Shown here: piece by piece, positions 44,870-53,581 of the stretch
Layout of the letters: each line of letters begins with the position of its first letter
Numbering within the stretch: position 1 is the first letter of the stretch
Source of the DNA: JAOTZA01 sp965224065
GTDB taxonomy: Bacteria; Acidobacteriota; Thermoanaerobaculia; Multivoradales; JAHEKO01
Direction: 5' to 3'
Length of the DNA: 64,000 nt
Assembly: GCA_965224065.1 (NCBI GenBank)
Contig: CBDCYF010000005.1
Location: 3,844,001 to 3,908,000 of the forward strand
Made by a program: the position numbers and the translations under genes
Notes under the pieces: generated by a model
The model's database searches: none
What the model saw: the letters and a program-made list of their open reading frames with translations, nothing else
What the model was told of the DNA's origin: nothing

Positions 44870-45790
44870 TTACGGTTCTTTCTTCTCTCGAAGGACTTGC
44901 ATCATTTCTTCCGCTGACTCGACTTGACGGATCTTTGGGTGATCGCCAGGTAGCTCGAGAAGCGGAGTCGCCTGGCCGCCGACGATGAGTGGCGCTTCGA
45001 TCCACTCCGCCAGCTTTACAATCTCTTTTCCCGTCGTCTGCGTTTCCGGGGTGCTGCAGCTCAGCCAGACGACGTCCGGCTCGAGCTCTTCGATCAGACT
45101 TGCCAGCGAGGGCAGTGGCACCGATGGCCCCAGGTTGACCGACCGGTATCCCTCTAAAGAAAGGACGGTCGAGATCGCCAGCGTGGGCAGAAGATACGAG
45201 TCACCTTCCACGGCTCCGCCGACGGCTGCACGGGAGGAGGGGCGGCCGGCGCAATTCGCCAGATGGTACAGGGCACTCGCCATCATGTTGGTCGCCTGAT
45301 GCTCCAAACAAATACCTCGGGGCTCACATTTCCACAGTTGACCGATCTCGGCCATGGACTCGCGGACGGGTCCATCGATGATCTCCGCCGCCTCCATCCC
45401 ATTGAGATATAGCCAGGTCACGAACCCGATAACTTTCTCTATCTCACCCGTGAGCAGGTACTCGTAGAGCTGCCGGGCTGCGTTCTCTCGCTGGGCGTCC
45501 TTTCGAATCGACGCGAGGGCTCCTAGAGTGCCGGAGGGCGCTCGATCTGCCGCCGGCTCGACAGCCTCGTCTCTTGCGTCCACCAGAGCCCCAATCGGTA
45601 CCTCCAAGGCCCGGGCCAACAGCTCGAGTTTTTCGAGTTGCGGATTGACGGCTACGCTGCGATTTGTCCACCGGGAGAGCGTCTCGCGGCTCACTCCCGC
45701 CAACTCGGCGATTCGCTCCGCGTCCCCTCGCTTAATTAAGTTGCGGAGAGATTCAGAGAGTCTTTCCGAGGCTGTTTGTGACGCAGCCAT
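44870..45790 (-). CDS. XRE-type HTH regulator with B12-binding-like domain
   Basis: The protein of about 306 residues starts with a Cro/C1-like HTH (AERIAELAGVSRETLSRW, about 24-42). A helical cap domain contains the EH pair of CarH-type photoreceptors in GICLEHQATNMM (about 160). The C-terminal Rossmann-like part reads LPTLAISTVLSLEGYRSVNL, EPDVVWLSCSTPET and APLIVGGQATP. In cobalamin-binding members a DxHxxG motif gives the cobalt-ligating His; the equivalent site here reads GDSYLLP, with no His. So B12 binding may be lost or base-on. The gene diverges from the kinase operon at 45969. GTG 45793 is an alternative start. Confidence 0.75.
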   Translation of the reverse strand: MAASQTASERLSESLRNLIKRGDAERIAELAGVSRETLSRWTNRSVAVNPQLEKLELLARALEVPIGALVDARDEAVEPAADRAPSGTLGALASIRKDAQRENAARQLYEYLLTGEIEKVIGFVTWLYLNGMEAAEIIDGPVRESMAEIGQLWKCEPRGICLEHQATNMMASALYHLANCAGRPSSRAAVGGAVEGDSYLLPTLAISTVLSLEGYRSVNLGPSVPLPSLASLIEELEPDVVWLSCSTPETQTTGKEIVKLAEWIEAPLIVGGQATPLLELPGDHPKIRQVESAEEMMQVLREKKEP

Positions 45791-45812
45791 CACAATTCGA
45801 TTTTGTCACAAA
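45775..45812. promoter_or_regulatory. Possible operator palindrome at the XRE/B12 gene start
   Basis: TTTGTGAC at 45775-45782 and GTCACAAA at 45805-45812 form an exact inverted repeat with a 22-bp spacer over the start of the HTH gene. Two TCACAA(AA)TTCG direct repeats lie in the same place. Such symmetry suits an XRE-type dimer and autoregulation; this is inferred from symmetry alone. Confidence 0.35.
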
Positions 45813-45934
45813 ATTCGTGCTATTTCTACGAAGCGGGCGGCCACAGGGGTGATGGTGGTCTCCGATTCCAAATAGCTTCTCGGTTTTTGAGAAGTTGAGG
45901 GAAAGACAACTGAAAACGAGTTTACATAACGTGG

Positions 45935-45950
45935 GCGGGGTTTACCCCGC
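45935..45950. repeat. GC-rich hairpin in the leader of the kinase operon
   Basis: GCGGGG-TTTA-CCCCGC is a perfect 6-bp stem 18 bases before the ATG at 45969. With its flanks (GTGGGCGGGG...) it resembles a decayed copy of the GGGGCGGGGCTTGCCCCGCC repeat. It could affect translation of the first kinase, whose start lacks a strong ribosome site. Confidence 0.4.
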
Positions 45951-45968
45951 TGCAGCCCGAATCAAGCG

Positions 45969-48347
45969 ATGAAGAAGGTCCTGCCGAAGCAGATCGGTCC
46001 GTACCGGATCCTGGAGGAGCTGGGCGAGGGGGGCATGGGGGTGGTCTATCTGGCCCGTCAAGAGGAGCCGGTCCGGCGGCGGGTGGCGTTGAAAGTCATC
46101 AAGCTGGGGATGGACACGGCGGAGGTGATCGCGCGGTTCGAGTCCGAGCGTCAGGCGCTGGCCCTGATGAGCCACACCCACATCGCCAAGGTGCTCGATG
46201 CCGGGGCGACCGAACAGGGTCGTCCGTACTTTGTGATGGAGCCGGTGGCGGGTCTTCCGATCACCGAGTACTGCGACAAGCACAAGCTGGGGATCCGGGA
46301 GCGGTTGGATCTGTTCATCCAGGTGTGCCGTGCGATCCACCACGCGCACCAGAAGGGAATCATCCACCGGGACGTCAAGCCGTCGAACGTGCTGGTGTCG
46401 CTGGAGGATGGTGTGGCGGTGCCGAAGGTGATCGACTTCGGGGTGGCGAAGGCGACCGACCAGCGTCTGACGGAGAAGACGGTCTACACGCAGCAGGGTC
46501 TTCTGATCGGTACGCCGGAGTACATGAGCCCTGAGCAGGCGGAGCTGGGGGGTGTGGAGGTGGACACGACGACGGACGTGTACTCGCTGGGGGTGTTGCT
46601 GTACGAGCTGTTGGTGGGAGCGGTGCCGTTCAATCTGAGCTCGCTGTCGTACTCGCAGATCGAGCGGACGATTCGGGAGCAGGAGCCCCCGAAGCTCGGG
46701 ACGCGTTTGAGCTCTCTGGGGGGTCGGGCCAGCGAGGTTGCCGAGCGTCGTCGTTTGGATATCCGCTCGTTGGCGAGGCGCCTTCGTGGGGAGTTGAACT
46801 GGATTGCTCTGAAGGCGTTGGAGAAGGAGCGCTCTCGGCGGTATGCGTCGGCCTCGGAGCTGGCGGCGGACGTGGAGCGGTACCTCAAGAACGAGCCGGT
46901 GCAGGCGCGGGCGCCGAGCCCGGGGTACGTGCTGCGCAAGGCGGTGGCCCGGAACAAGTTGGCGGTGGCTGCGGGTGTGGGGTTTGTGGTGCTGCTGATG
47001 GCGTTTGGGGTGGCGATGGCGCTCCAAGCCCGGCGCGTTGCCCGGGAGGCGGAGCGGGCGAACCGGGGGGAGGCAACGGCCAAACAGGTATCTGATTTCC
47101 TGATTGGCCTATTCGAGGTCTCCGACCCGAGGGAGTCGCTCGGCAACACCGTCACGGCGAGGGAGCTACTGGATTGGGGGGCTCAGGAGATAGAGAAAGA
47201 GCTCGGGGAGAAGCCCATCGTGCAGGCTCGTCTGATGCACACGATAGGAGCCGTGTACAGGAGGTTGGGTTTGTACGGCGAGGCTGATCCGCTGCTCGAG
47301 AGGGCCCTCGAGCTGCGGGAGCAAGAGCTCGGACAGGAGCATTCCGATGTGGCGGTCACGCTGAACGAATTGGCCGAACTTCGCAGAGGAGAAGGTAGGT
47401 ATACGGACGGCGAGCTCCTTCTACGGCGCGCCGTTGCGATCTGGGACCAACCGGTAGGGCCGAACGATCTCGGTTTCTCGACGGCTCTAAATAGTCTGGC
47501 GAATATCTACTGGGAGCAAGGGAAGTACTCCGAGGCGGAACCCTTCTACCTTCGTGCCTTGGCCGTTCGAGAAAAGGCGCTGGGATCGGATCATGCCGAC
47601 GTTGCACTCTCGCTGAACAATCTGGCGCTCCTCTATTGGAAGCAAGGTAGGTACACCGAGGCCGAGCAGTTGTTCCGGCGCGCGCTCGCCATCCGTGAGA
47701 AGGAGCTGGGATCCGAGCACCCCTACGTCTCGTCTACTCTGACCAATCTGGCGGTGCTCTACACCGAGCGTCTGGGCAAATACGACGAAGCAGAGTCCCT
47801 TCAGCTACGTTCTTTGGCCATTCGGGAGAAGGTCCTGGGATCGGAACATCCCAGCGTAGCCCAAAGCCTCACCAACCTGGCAGAGCTCTATCGGGTCCAG
47901 AACCGGCTAGCCGAGGCCGCGCCGTTGCTCCTCCGCGCCCTGGCCATTCGGGAAGCGGCGGAAGGGCTCGACCATCCGTCTGTGGCGACGGTGCTCACAA
48001 ACCTAGCCAATGTCTACACGGCGCAAGGGAGATATGTGGAAGCGGAGCCCCAGTATCGGCGGGCGGTGAACATTCAGGAAGACAAACTCGGGTCGGAGCA
48101 TCCTGACCTGGCTTGGTCCCTCTACAGCCTGGCTAATGCGTATCGCGACCAAGGCCGGTTGAGCGAATCCGTTCCTCTGTACGACCAAGCCCTCACGATC
48201 CGGGAGCAGGCTTTCGGTCCCGATCATCCCGACGTGTCGGAGACGCTGGGAGCGTACGCGGCGCTGCTGCGCGAACTCGGCCGGGGCGAGGAGGCTAACG
48301 CGCTCGAAGTCCGGATTCGAGAAAGACCCGGGGGGGCCGAGTCGTGA
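45969..48347 (+). CDS. Ser/Thr kinase-TPR receptor, tandem copy 1
   Basis: The 792-residue protein has a kinase domain at residues 11-310. The glycine loop is GEGGMG, K42 is the ATP lysine, HRDVKPSN has D135, D156 heads DFG, and GTPEYMSPEQ is the activation-loop end. One membrane helix is at 331-352 (LAVAAGVGFVVLLMAFGVAM). The outer part has eight 42-residue TPR units of the type YxEAExLxxRALAIREKxLG..HP.VA.SLNNLA. The phrase VSDPRESLGNTVTARELLDWG links helix and TPRs. It is the first gene of a six-gene signalling operon; the stop overlaps the next GTG. Confidence 0.92.
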   Translation: MKKVLPKQIGPYRILEELGEGGMGVVYLARQEEPVRRRVALKVIKLGMDTAEVIARFESERQALALMSHTHIAKVLDAGATEQGRPYFVMEPVAGLPITEYCDKHKLGIRERLDLFIQVCRAIHHAHQKGIIHRDVKPSNVLVSLEDGVAVPKVIDFGVAKATDQRLTEKTVYTQQGLLIGTPEYMSPEQAELGGVEVDTTTDVYSLGVLLYELLVGAVPFNLSSLSYSQIERTIREQEPPKLGTRLSSLGGRASEVAERRRLDIRSLARRLRGELNWIALKALEKERSRRYASASELAADVERYLKNEPVQARAPSPGYVLRKAVARNKLAVAAGVGFVVLLMAFGVAMALQARRVAREAERANRGEATAKQVSDFLIGLFEVSDPRESLGNTVTARELLDWGAQEIEKELGEKPIVQARLMHTIGAVYRRLGLYGEADPLLERALELREQELGQEHSDVAVTLNELAELRRGEGRYTDGELLLRRAVAIWDQPVGPNDLGFSTALNSLANIYWEQGKYSEAEPFYLRALAVREKALGSDHADVALSLNNLALLYWKQGRYTEAEQLFRRALAIREKELGSEHPYVSSTLTNLAVLYTERLGKYDEAESLQLRSLAIREKVLGSEHPSVAQSLTNLAELYRVQNRLAEAAPLLLRALAIREAAEGLDHPSVATVLTNLANVYTAQGRYVEAEPQYRRAVNIQEDKLGSEHPDLAWSLYSLANAYRDQGRLSESVPLYDQALTIREQAFGPDHPDVSETLGAYAALLRELGRGEEANALEVRIRERPGGAES

Positions 48348-50971
48348 AGAAGGTCTTGCCCAAGGAGATCGGTCCGTACCGGATCTTAGAAGAGCTGGGC
48401 GAGGGGGGCATGGGGGTGGTCTATCTGGCTCGTCAAGTAGAGCCGGTCCGTCGTCGGGTGGCCTTGAAGGTCATCAAGCTGGGGATGGACACGGCGGAGG
48501 TGATCGCGCGGTTCGAGTCCGAGCGTCAGGCGCTGGCCCTGATGAGCCACACGCATATCGCCAAAGTGCTCGATGCCGGGGCGACCGAACAGGGTCGTCC
48601 GTACTTTGTGATGGAGCCGGTGGGGGGCCTTGCGATCACCGAGTACTGCGACAAGCACAAGCTGGGGATCCGGGAGCGGTTGGAGCTCTTTGTCCAGGTG
48701 TGCCGTGCGATCCACCACGCGCACCAGAAGGGGATCATCCACCGGGACGTCAAGCCGTCGAACGTATTGGTGTCGCTGGAGGACGGCGTGTCGGTGCCGA
48801 AGGTGATCGACTTCGGAGTGGCGAAGGCGACGGACCAGCGTCTGACCGAGAAGACGGTCTACACGCAGCAGGGCCTTTTGATCGGTACGCCGGAGTACAT
48901 GAGCCCGGAGCAGGCGGATCTGGGGGGTGTGGAGGTGGACACGGCGACAGACGTGTACTCGCTGGGGGTGTTGCTGTACGAGCTGTTGGTGGGAGCGGTG
49001 CCGTTCAATCTGAGCTCGCTGTCGTACTCGCAGATCGAACGGACGATTCGGGAGCAGGAGCCCCCGAAGCTCGGGACGCGTTTGAGCTCTCTGGGGGGTC
49101 GGGCCAGCGAGGTTGCCGAGCGTCGTCGTTTGGATATCCGCTCGTTGGCGAGGCGCCTTCGTGGGGAGTTGAACTGGATTGCTCTGAAGGCGTTGGAGAA
49201 GGAGCGCTCTCGGCGGTATGCGTCGGCCTCGGAGCTGGCGGCGGACGTGGAGCGGTACCTCAAGAACGAGCCGGTGCAGGCGCGGGCGCCGAGCCCGGGG
49301 TACGTGCTGCGCAAGGCGGTGGCCCGGAACAAGTTGGCGGTGGCTGCGGGTGTGGGGTTTGTGGTGCTGCTGATGGCGTTTGGGGTGGCGATGGCGCTTC
49401 AGGCCCGGCGGATCGCGTGGGAGGCGGAGCGGGCCACACGGGAAGCGGCGACGGCGGAGCAAGTATCGAACTTTCTGGAGGGTCTGTTCGCGGTGTCGGA
49501 CCCGGGCGAGTCGCGGGGCAACACGATCACGGCGCGGGAGCTTCTGGACAAAGGCGCGGTGAAGATCGAGGAGGAGCTCGGGGACCAGCCCCTGGTGCAG
49601 GCGCGGCTCCTGCACTCGATGGGGAAGGTGTACCGGGAGCTGGGTCTCTACCAGCAATCCAGCCCGCTGCTAGAGCGGGCTCTAGAGCTCAGGGAGCGAG
49701 AGCTGGGACCAGAGCATCCCAACGTGGCGGCGAGTCTCAATACGCTAGGCGCGTTCTACACGCTAAAGGGCCGTTACGCGGAGGGAGAACCCACGCTGCG
49801 GCGTGCCATGACAATACAAGAGAAGGTGTTGGGGCCGGAGCATCCCGACCTGGCGCTTACTTTGCACAACTTGGCGGTCCTCTACAGGAATCGAGGCAAG
49901 TACGCCGAGGGTGCGTCTCTTCACCAGCGTTCCTTGGCTATTCGGGAGAAGGTGCTGGGACCGGAGCATCCCGATGTGGGGCAGAGCCTTGACAACCTGG
50001 CGCTGCTCTACTGGGAGCAGGGCCAGTACGCCCAAGCCGAGCCGCTGTACCTCCGCGCTCTGGCTATCGAAGAAAAAGCTATGGGGCCGGACCACCCCGA
50101 TGTAGCCTTTTCGTTGAACAACCTCGCGATCCTCTATAGGAATCAAGGCAGGTACTTCGAGGCCGAGCCACTGTACCTGCGCGCTCTGGCCATCGAGGAG
50201 AAAGCTCTGGGGCTGGACCATCCGTCGGTGGCGCGAAGCCTGAACAACCTGGCGGTTCTCTACAGGAATCAAGGCAAGTACGCGGAGGCCGAGCCGCTGT
50301 ATCTGCGTGCTCTGGCCACTGAAGAGAAAACACTGGGGCGGGGCCATCCGTCGGTGGCGCGAAGTCTGAACAACCTGGCCAGCCTTTATCAATTTCAAGG
50401 CAGGTACGCGGAGGCCGAGCCGCTTTTTCTGCGCTCCCTCGCCATACGCGAGAAGATCTTGGGGCCGAATCATCCCAATGTGGCTAGCTCGCTTACGAAT
50501 CTAGCCAATGTCTATACGGAGCAGGAGAGGTATTCCGAAGCGGAGCCGCTGTACCTGCGGGCAACGAGCATTCGCGAGACCGAGCAGGGTCCGGAGCATC
50601 CTCGCCTGCCGTGGTCTTTGCACGGCTTGGCCAACGCCTATCGCAACCAGAATCGGCTGAGCGAAGCCGAGCCGTTGTATGTACGGGCCCTGACGATCCG
50701 CGAGCAGCGGTTGGGCAGGAGCCATCGCGACGTCGGCTGGACGTTGCACGATCTGGCGAAGCTGTACGCGAGACAGGGGAGAATCTCGGAAGCGGAGGAC
50801 GCGTTCCAAAGGGCCCTGGCAGTCCGCGAGCAAGCCCTGGGCCCCAAGCATCCTGATGTGGCCGAAACGCTGGTTGAGTACGCGGCGTTGCTACGCGAGC
50901 TCGGCCGGGGTGCAGAGGCCGAGAAGCTGGAAGCCCGGCTACGGGGGACATCCACGGGGACCGAGTCGTGA
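48344..50971 (+). CDS. Ser/Thr kinase-TPR receptor, tandem copy 2
   Basis: The 875-residue protein has the same layout as copy 1, with all kinase residues kept (K42, D135, D156) and the membrane helix at 331-352. The kinase N-lobe to activation loop is nearly identical at DNA level to copy 3, whereas from about 48,961 to 49,400 it is nearly identical to copy 1. The sensor part has ten 42-residue TPRs with highly regular units such as YFEAEPLYLRALAIEEKALG. The start is a GTG in a GTGA overlap. Confidence 0.92.
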   Translation: MKKVLPKEIGPYRILEELGEGGMGVVYLARQVEPVRRRVALKVIKLGMDTAEVIARFESERQALALMSHTHIAKVLDAGATEQGRPYFVMEPVGGLAITEYCDKHKLGIRERLELFVQVCRAIHHAHQKGIIHRDVKPSNVLVSLEDGVSVPKVIDFGVAKATDQRLTEKTVYTQQGLLIGTPEYMSPEQADLGGVEVDTATDVYSLGVLLYELLVGAVPFNLSSLSYSQIERTIREQEPPKLGTRLSSLGGRASEVAERRRLDIRSLARRLRGELNWIALKALEKERSRRYASASELAADVERYLKNEPVQARAPSPGYVLRKAVARNKLAVAAGVGFVVLLMAFGVAMALQARRIAWEAERATREAATAEQVSNFLEGLFAVSDPGESRGNTITARELLDKGAVKIEEELGDQPLVQARLLHSMGKVYRELGLYQQSSPLLERALELRERELGPEHPNVAASLNTLGAFYTLKGRYAEGEPTLRRAMTIQEKVLGPEHPDLALTLHNLAVLYRNRGKYAEGASLHQRSLAIREKVLGPEHPDVGQSLDNLALLYWEQGQYAQAEPLYLRALAIEEKAMGPDHPDVAFSLNNLAILYRNQGRYFEAEPLYLRALAIEEKALGLDHPSVARSLNNLAVLYRNQGKYAEAEPLYLRALATEEKTLGRGHPSVARSLNNLASLYQFQGRYAEAEPLFLRSLAIREKILGPNHPNVASSLTNLANVYTEQERYSEAEPLYLRATSIRETEQGPEHPRLPWSLHGLANAYRNQNRLSEAEPLYVRALTIREQRLGRSHRDVGWTLHDLAKLYARQGRISEAEDAFQRALAVREQALGPKHPDVAETLVEYAALLRELGRGAEAEKLEARLRGTSTGTES

Positions 50972-53571
50972 AGAAGGTCCTGCCCAAGCGGATCGGTCCG
51001 TACCGGATCCTGGAGGAGCTGGGGGAGGGGGGTATGGGGGTGGTGTATCTGGCTCGTCAGGAAGAGCCGGTGCGCCGGCGGGTGGCCTTGAAGGTCATCA
51101 AGCTGGGGATGGACACGGCGGAGGTGATCGCGCGGTTCGAGTCCGAGCGTCAGGCGCTGGCCCTGATGAGCCACACGCATATCGCCAAAGTGCTCGATGC
51201 CGGGGCAACCGAACAGGGTCGTCCGTACTTTGTGATGGAGCCGGTGGGGGGGCTTGCGATCACCGAGTACTGCGACAAGCACAAGCTGGAGATCCGAGAT
51301 CGGTTGGAGCTCTTTGTCCAGGTGTGCCGTGCGATCCACCACGCGCACCAGAAGGGGATCATCCACCGGGACGTCAAGCCGTCGAACGTATTGGTGTCGC
51401 TGGAGGACGGCGTGTCGGTGCCGAAGGTGATCGACTTCGGAGTGGCGAAGGCGACGGACCAGCGTCTGACCGAGAAGACGGTCTACACGCAGCAGGGTCT
51501 TCTGATCGGTACGCCGGAGTACATGAGCCCGGAGCAGGCGGATCTGGGGGGTGTGGAGGTGGACACGACGACGGACGTGTACTCGCTGGGGGTGTTGCTG
51601 TACGAGCTGTTGGTGGGGGTGGTGCCGTTCAGTTTGAGCGCGCTCTCCTACTCTCAGGTCGAGCGTGTGATTCGCGAGCAGGAGCCTCCGAAGCTCGGAA
51701 CCCGTTTGAGCTCGCTGGGTGGCCTGGCCTCGGAGGTCGCCAGGCAGCGACGCACGGACCTGCGGTCTTTGGCGAAGCATCTTCGTGGGGAGCTGAACTG
51801 GATCACGCTCAAGACGCTGGAGAAGGAGCGTTCTCGCCGGTACGCATCGGCTTCGGAGCTGGCGGCGGACGTGGAACGGTACCTCAAGAACGAGCCGGTG
51901 CAGGCACGGGCGCCGAGCACGGGGTATGTGCTGCGCAAGGCGGTGGCTCGGCACAAGGTGCCGGTGGCCGCGACGGTGGGGCTGGTGGTGCTACTGGCGG
52001 CGTTCGGGGTGGCGATGGCGCTCCAGGCCCGGCGCGTTGCCAGGGAGGCGGAAACGGCGGAGCAGGTGTCTGAGTTTCTGGAGGGTCTGTTCGAGGTGTC
52101 GGACCCGGGTGAGTCTCGAGGCGACACGATCACCGCACGCGAGCTCCTGGAAAAGGGGGCGCAGAGGATCGAAGAGGAGCTCGGCGATCAGCCCCTGGTG
52201 CAGGCGCGGCTGATGCACACCATGGGACGGGTGTATCGAAAGCTCGGCGCGTACGAGCAAGCCGCCCCGTTGGCCCAGCGGGCCCTCGCGCTGCGGGAGC
52301 GAGAGCTCGGACCCGAGCACCCCGAGGTGGCGATCGCGCTCGACAACCTGGCGATCCTCTACTGGCGGCAGAAGAGATACGCTGAGGCCGAGTCGTTGAG
52401 CCTACGCGCTCTGGCCATCCAGGAGGAGGCCCTGGGACCCGCTCATCTCGACGTGGCGGGCACGCTGAACGTCCTGGCGGCCGTCTACATAGCCCAGGAT
52501 CGATTCGCCGAGGCCGAGCCACTCCTGCGACGCGCGCTGGTAATTCGTGAACGAGAGCAGGGCCCGGACCACCCCAAGGTGTCGGATGTGTTGAATAACC
52601 TGGGGCTCCTCTACAAGGAACAGGGCCGGTACGCCGAGGCCGAGCCCTTTCTTCGCCGAGCCCTTACGATCGACGAAGAGGCTTTGGGACCGGACCATCC
52701 CTCGATCGCGGCGGGTCTCCACAACCTGTCGGTCCACTACTCCCGACAAGGCCTGTACGAACGGGCAGAACCATTGTCGCGGCGCGCCGTCGCCATCTAC
52801 GAGAAAGCGCTGGGGCCGGAGCATCCACGTTTCGTGACGGGGTTGAACAGGCTGGCATACCTCCTTGCGAAACAAGGCAAGCCCGACGAGGCTGAGCCCC
52901 TCTTGTTGCGCGCGCTGGCGATTTGCGAAGCGTCGGGGACGCACCCGCTCGATTTGAGATGGACGGTGAGCAGTTTGGCCTTCCTCTATTCGAACGCCGG
53001 CCGGCACGCCGAGGCGAAGCCCCTTTTCGAGCGCGTCCTCCGGATCGTCGAAGAGGAACTGGAGCCGGACCATTCCGAGGTGGCGACCGCGCTGACCAAC
53101 CTCGCCAACAACTACACCGCGCTGCAGAGGCACGCGGAAGCCGAGCCGTTGTTCCTGCGGGCAACGAGAATCAGGGAGAAGAGCCTGGCGCCGGACCATC
53201 CCGACGTAGCCTGGTCTCTGCACGGCCTGGCCAATCTCTACCGTGATCAGGGTCGGTTAGCCGAAGCCGAGCCGTTGTATGAGCGCGCCATGACGATCCG
53301 CGAGCAGAAACTGCGGCCCGGCCACCCCAATCTGGGCTGGACGTTGCACGATATGGCGAGGCTGTACGCCAAGCAGAGGAGGACAGCGGAAGCGGAGACA
53401 GCGTTCCAAAGGGCCTTGGCGATCCGGGAGGAAGCCCTGGGTCCCGATCATCCCGACGTGTCGGAGACGCTGGAAGCCTATGCCGCGCTGCTGCGCGAGC
53501 TCGGCCGGGGTGAAGAGGCCGAGATGCTGGAAGTCCGGGCCGAGACACGCGAAAGCCGGGGAGATACATAG
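50968..53571 (+). CDS. Ser/Thr kinase-TPR receptor, tandem copy 3
   Basis: The 867-residue protein again has K42, HRDVKPSN (D135) and DFG (D156). The kinase C-lobe and membrane helix (VPVAATVGLVVLLAAFGVAM) differ more from copies 1 and 2, with LASEVARQRRTDLRSLAKHL replacing GRASEVAERRRLDIRSLARR. Ten TPR units follow, and the fifth and sixth are the most divergent. The stop is 10 bp before the histidine kinase GTG, which has GGAGG in between. It starts with a GTGA overlap. Confidence 0.92.
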   Translation: MKKVLPKRIGPYRILEELGEGGMGVVYLARQEEPVRRRVALKVIKLGMDTAEVIARFESERQALALMSHTHIAKVLDAGATEQGRPYFVMEPVGGLAITEYCDKHKLEIRDRLELFVQVCRAIHHAHQKGIIHRDVKPSNVLVSLEDGVSVPKVIDFGVAKATDQRLTEKTVYTQQGLLIGTPEYMSPEQADLGGVEVDTTTDVYSLGVLLYELLVGVVPFSLSALSYSQVERVIREQEPPKLGTRLSSLGGLASEVARQRRTDLRSLAKHLRGELNWITLKTLEKERSRRYASASELAADVERYLKNEPVQARAPSTGYVLRKAVARHKVPVAATVGLVVLLAAFGVAMALQARRVAREAETAEQVSEFLEGLFEVSDPGESRGDTITARELLEKGAQRIEEELGDQPLVQARLMHTMGRVYRKLGAYEQAAPLAQRALALRERELGPEHPEVAIALDNLAILYWRQKRYAEAESLSLRALAIQEEALGPAHLDVAGTLNVLAAVYIAQDRFAEAEPLLRRALVIREREQGPDHPKVSDVLNNLGLLYKEQGRYAEAEPFLRRALTIDEEALGPDHPSIAAGLHNLSVHYSRQGLYERAEPLSRRAVAIYEKALGPEHPRFVTGLNRLAYLLAKQGKPDEAEPLLLRALAICEASGTHPLDLRWTVSSLAFLYSNAGRHAEAKPLFERVLRIVEEELEPDHSEVATALTNLANNYTALQRHAEAEPLFLRATRIREKSLAPDHPDVAWSLHGLANLYRDQGRLAEAEPLYERAMTIREQKLRPGHPNLGWTLHDMARLYAKQRRTAEAETAFQRALAIREEALGPDHPDVSETLEAYAALLRELGRGEEAEMLEVRAETRESRGDT

Positions 53572-53581
53572 GGGAGGTGCT

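Noticed and set aside
45942..51954. Long minus-strand reading frames (361, 423 and 438 codons) antisense to the three kinase genes
   Set aside because: They repeat in the same place in all three copies, are rich in Arg, His, Leu and Gln from antisense GC-biased codons, and have no ribosome site or family resemblance. The kinase frames on the plus strand explain the sequence.
47250..53540. Regularly spaced repeats that could suggest a CRISPR array or minisatellite
   Set aside because: The period is 126 bp and matches 42-residue TPR units inside open reading frames, with codon-level variation.
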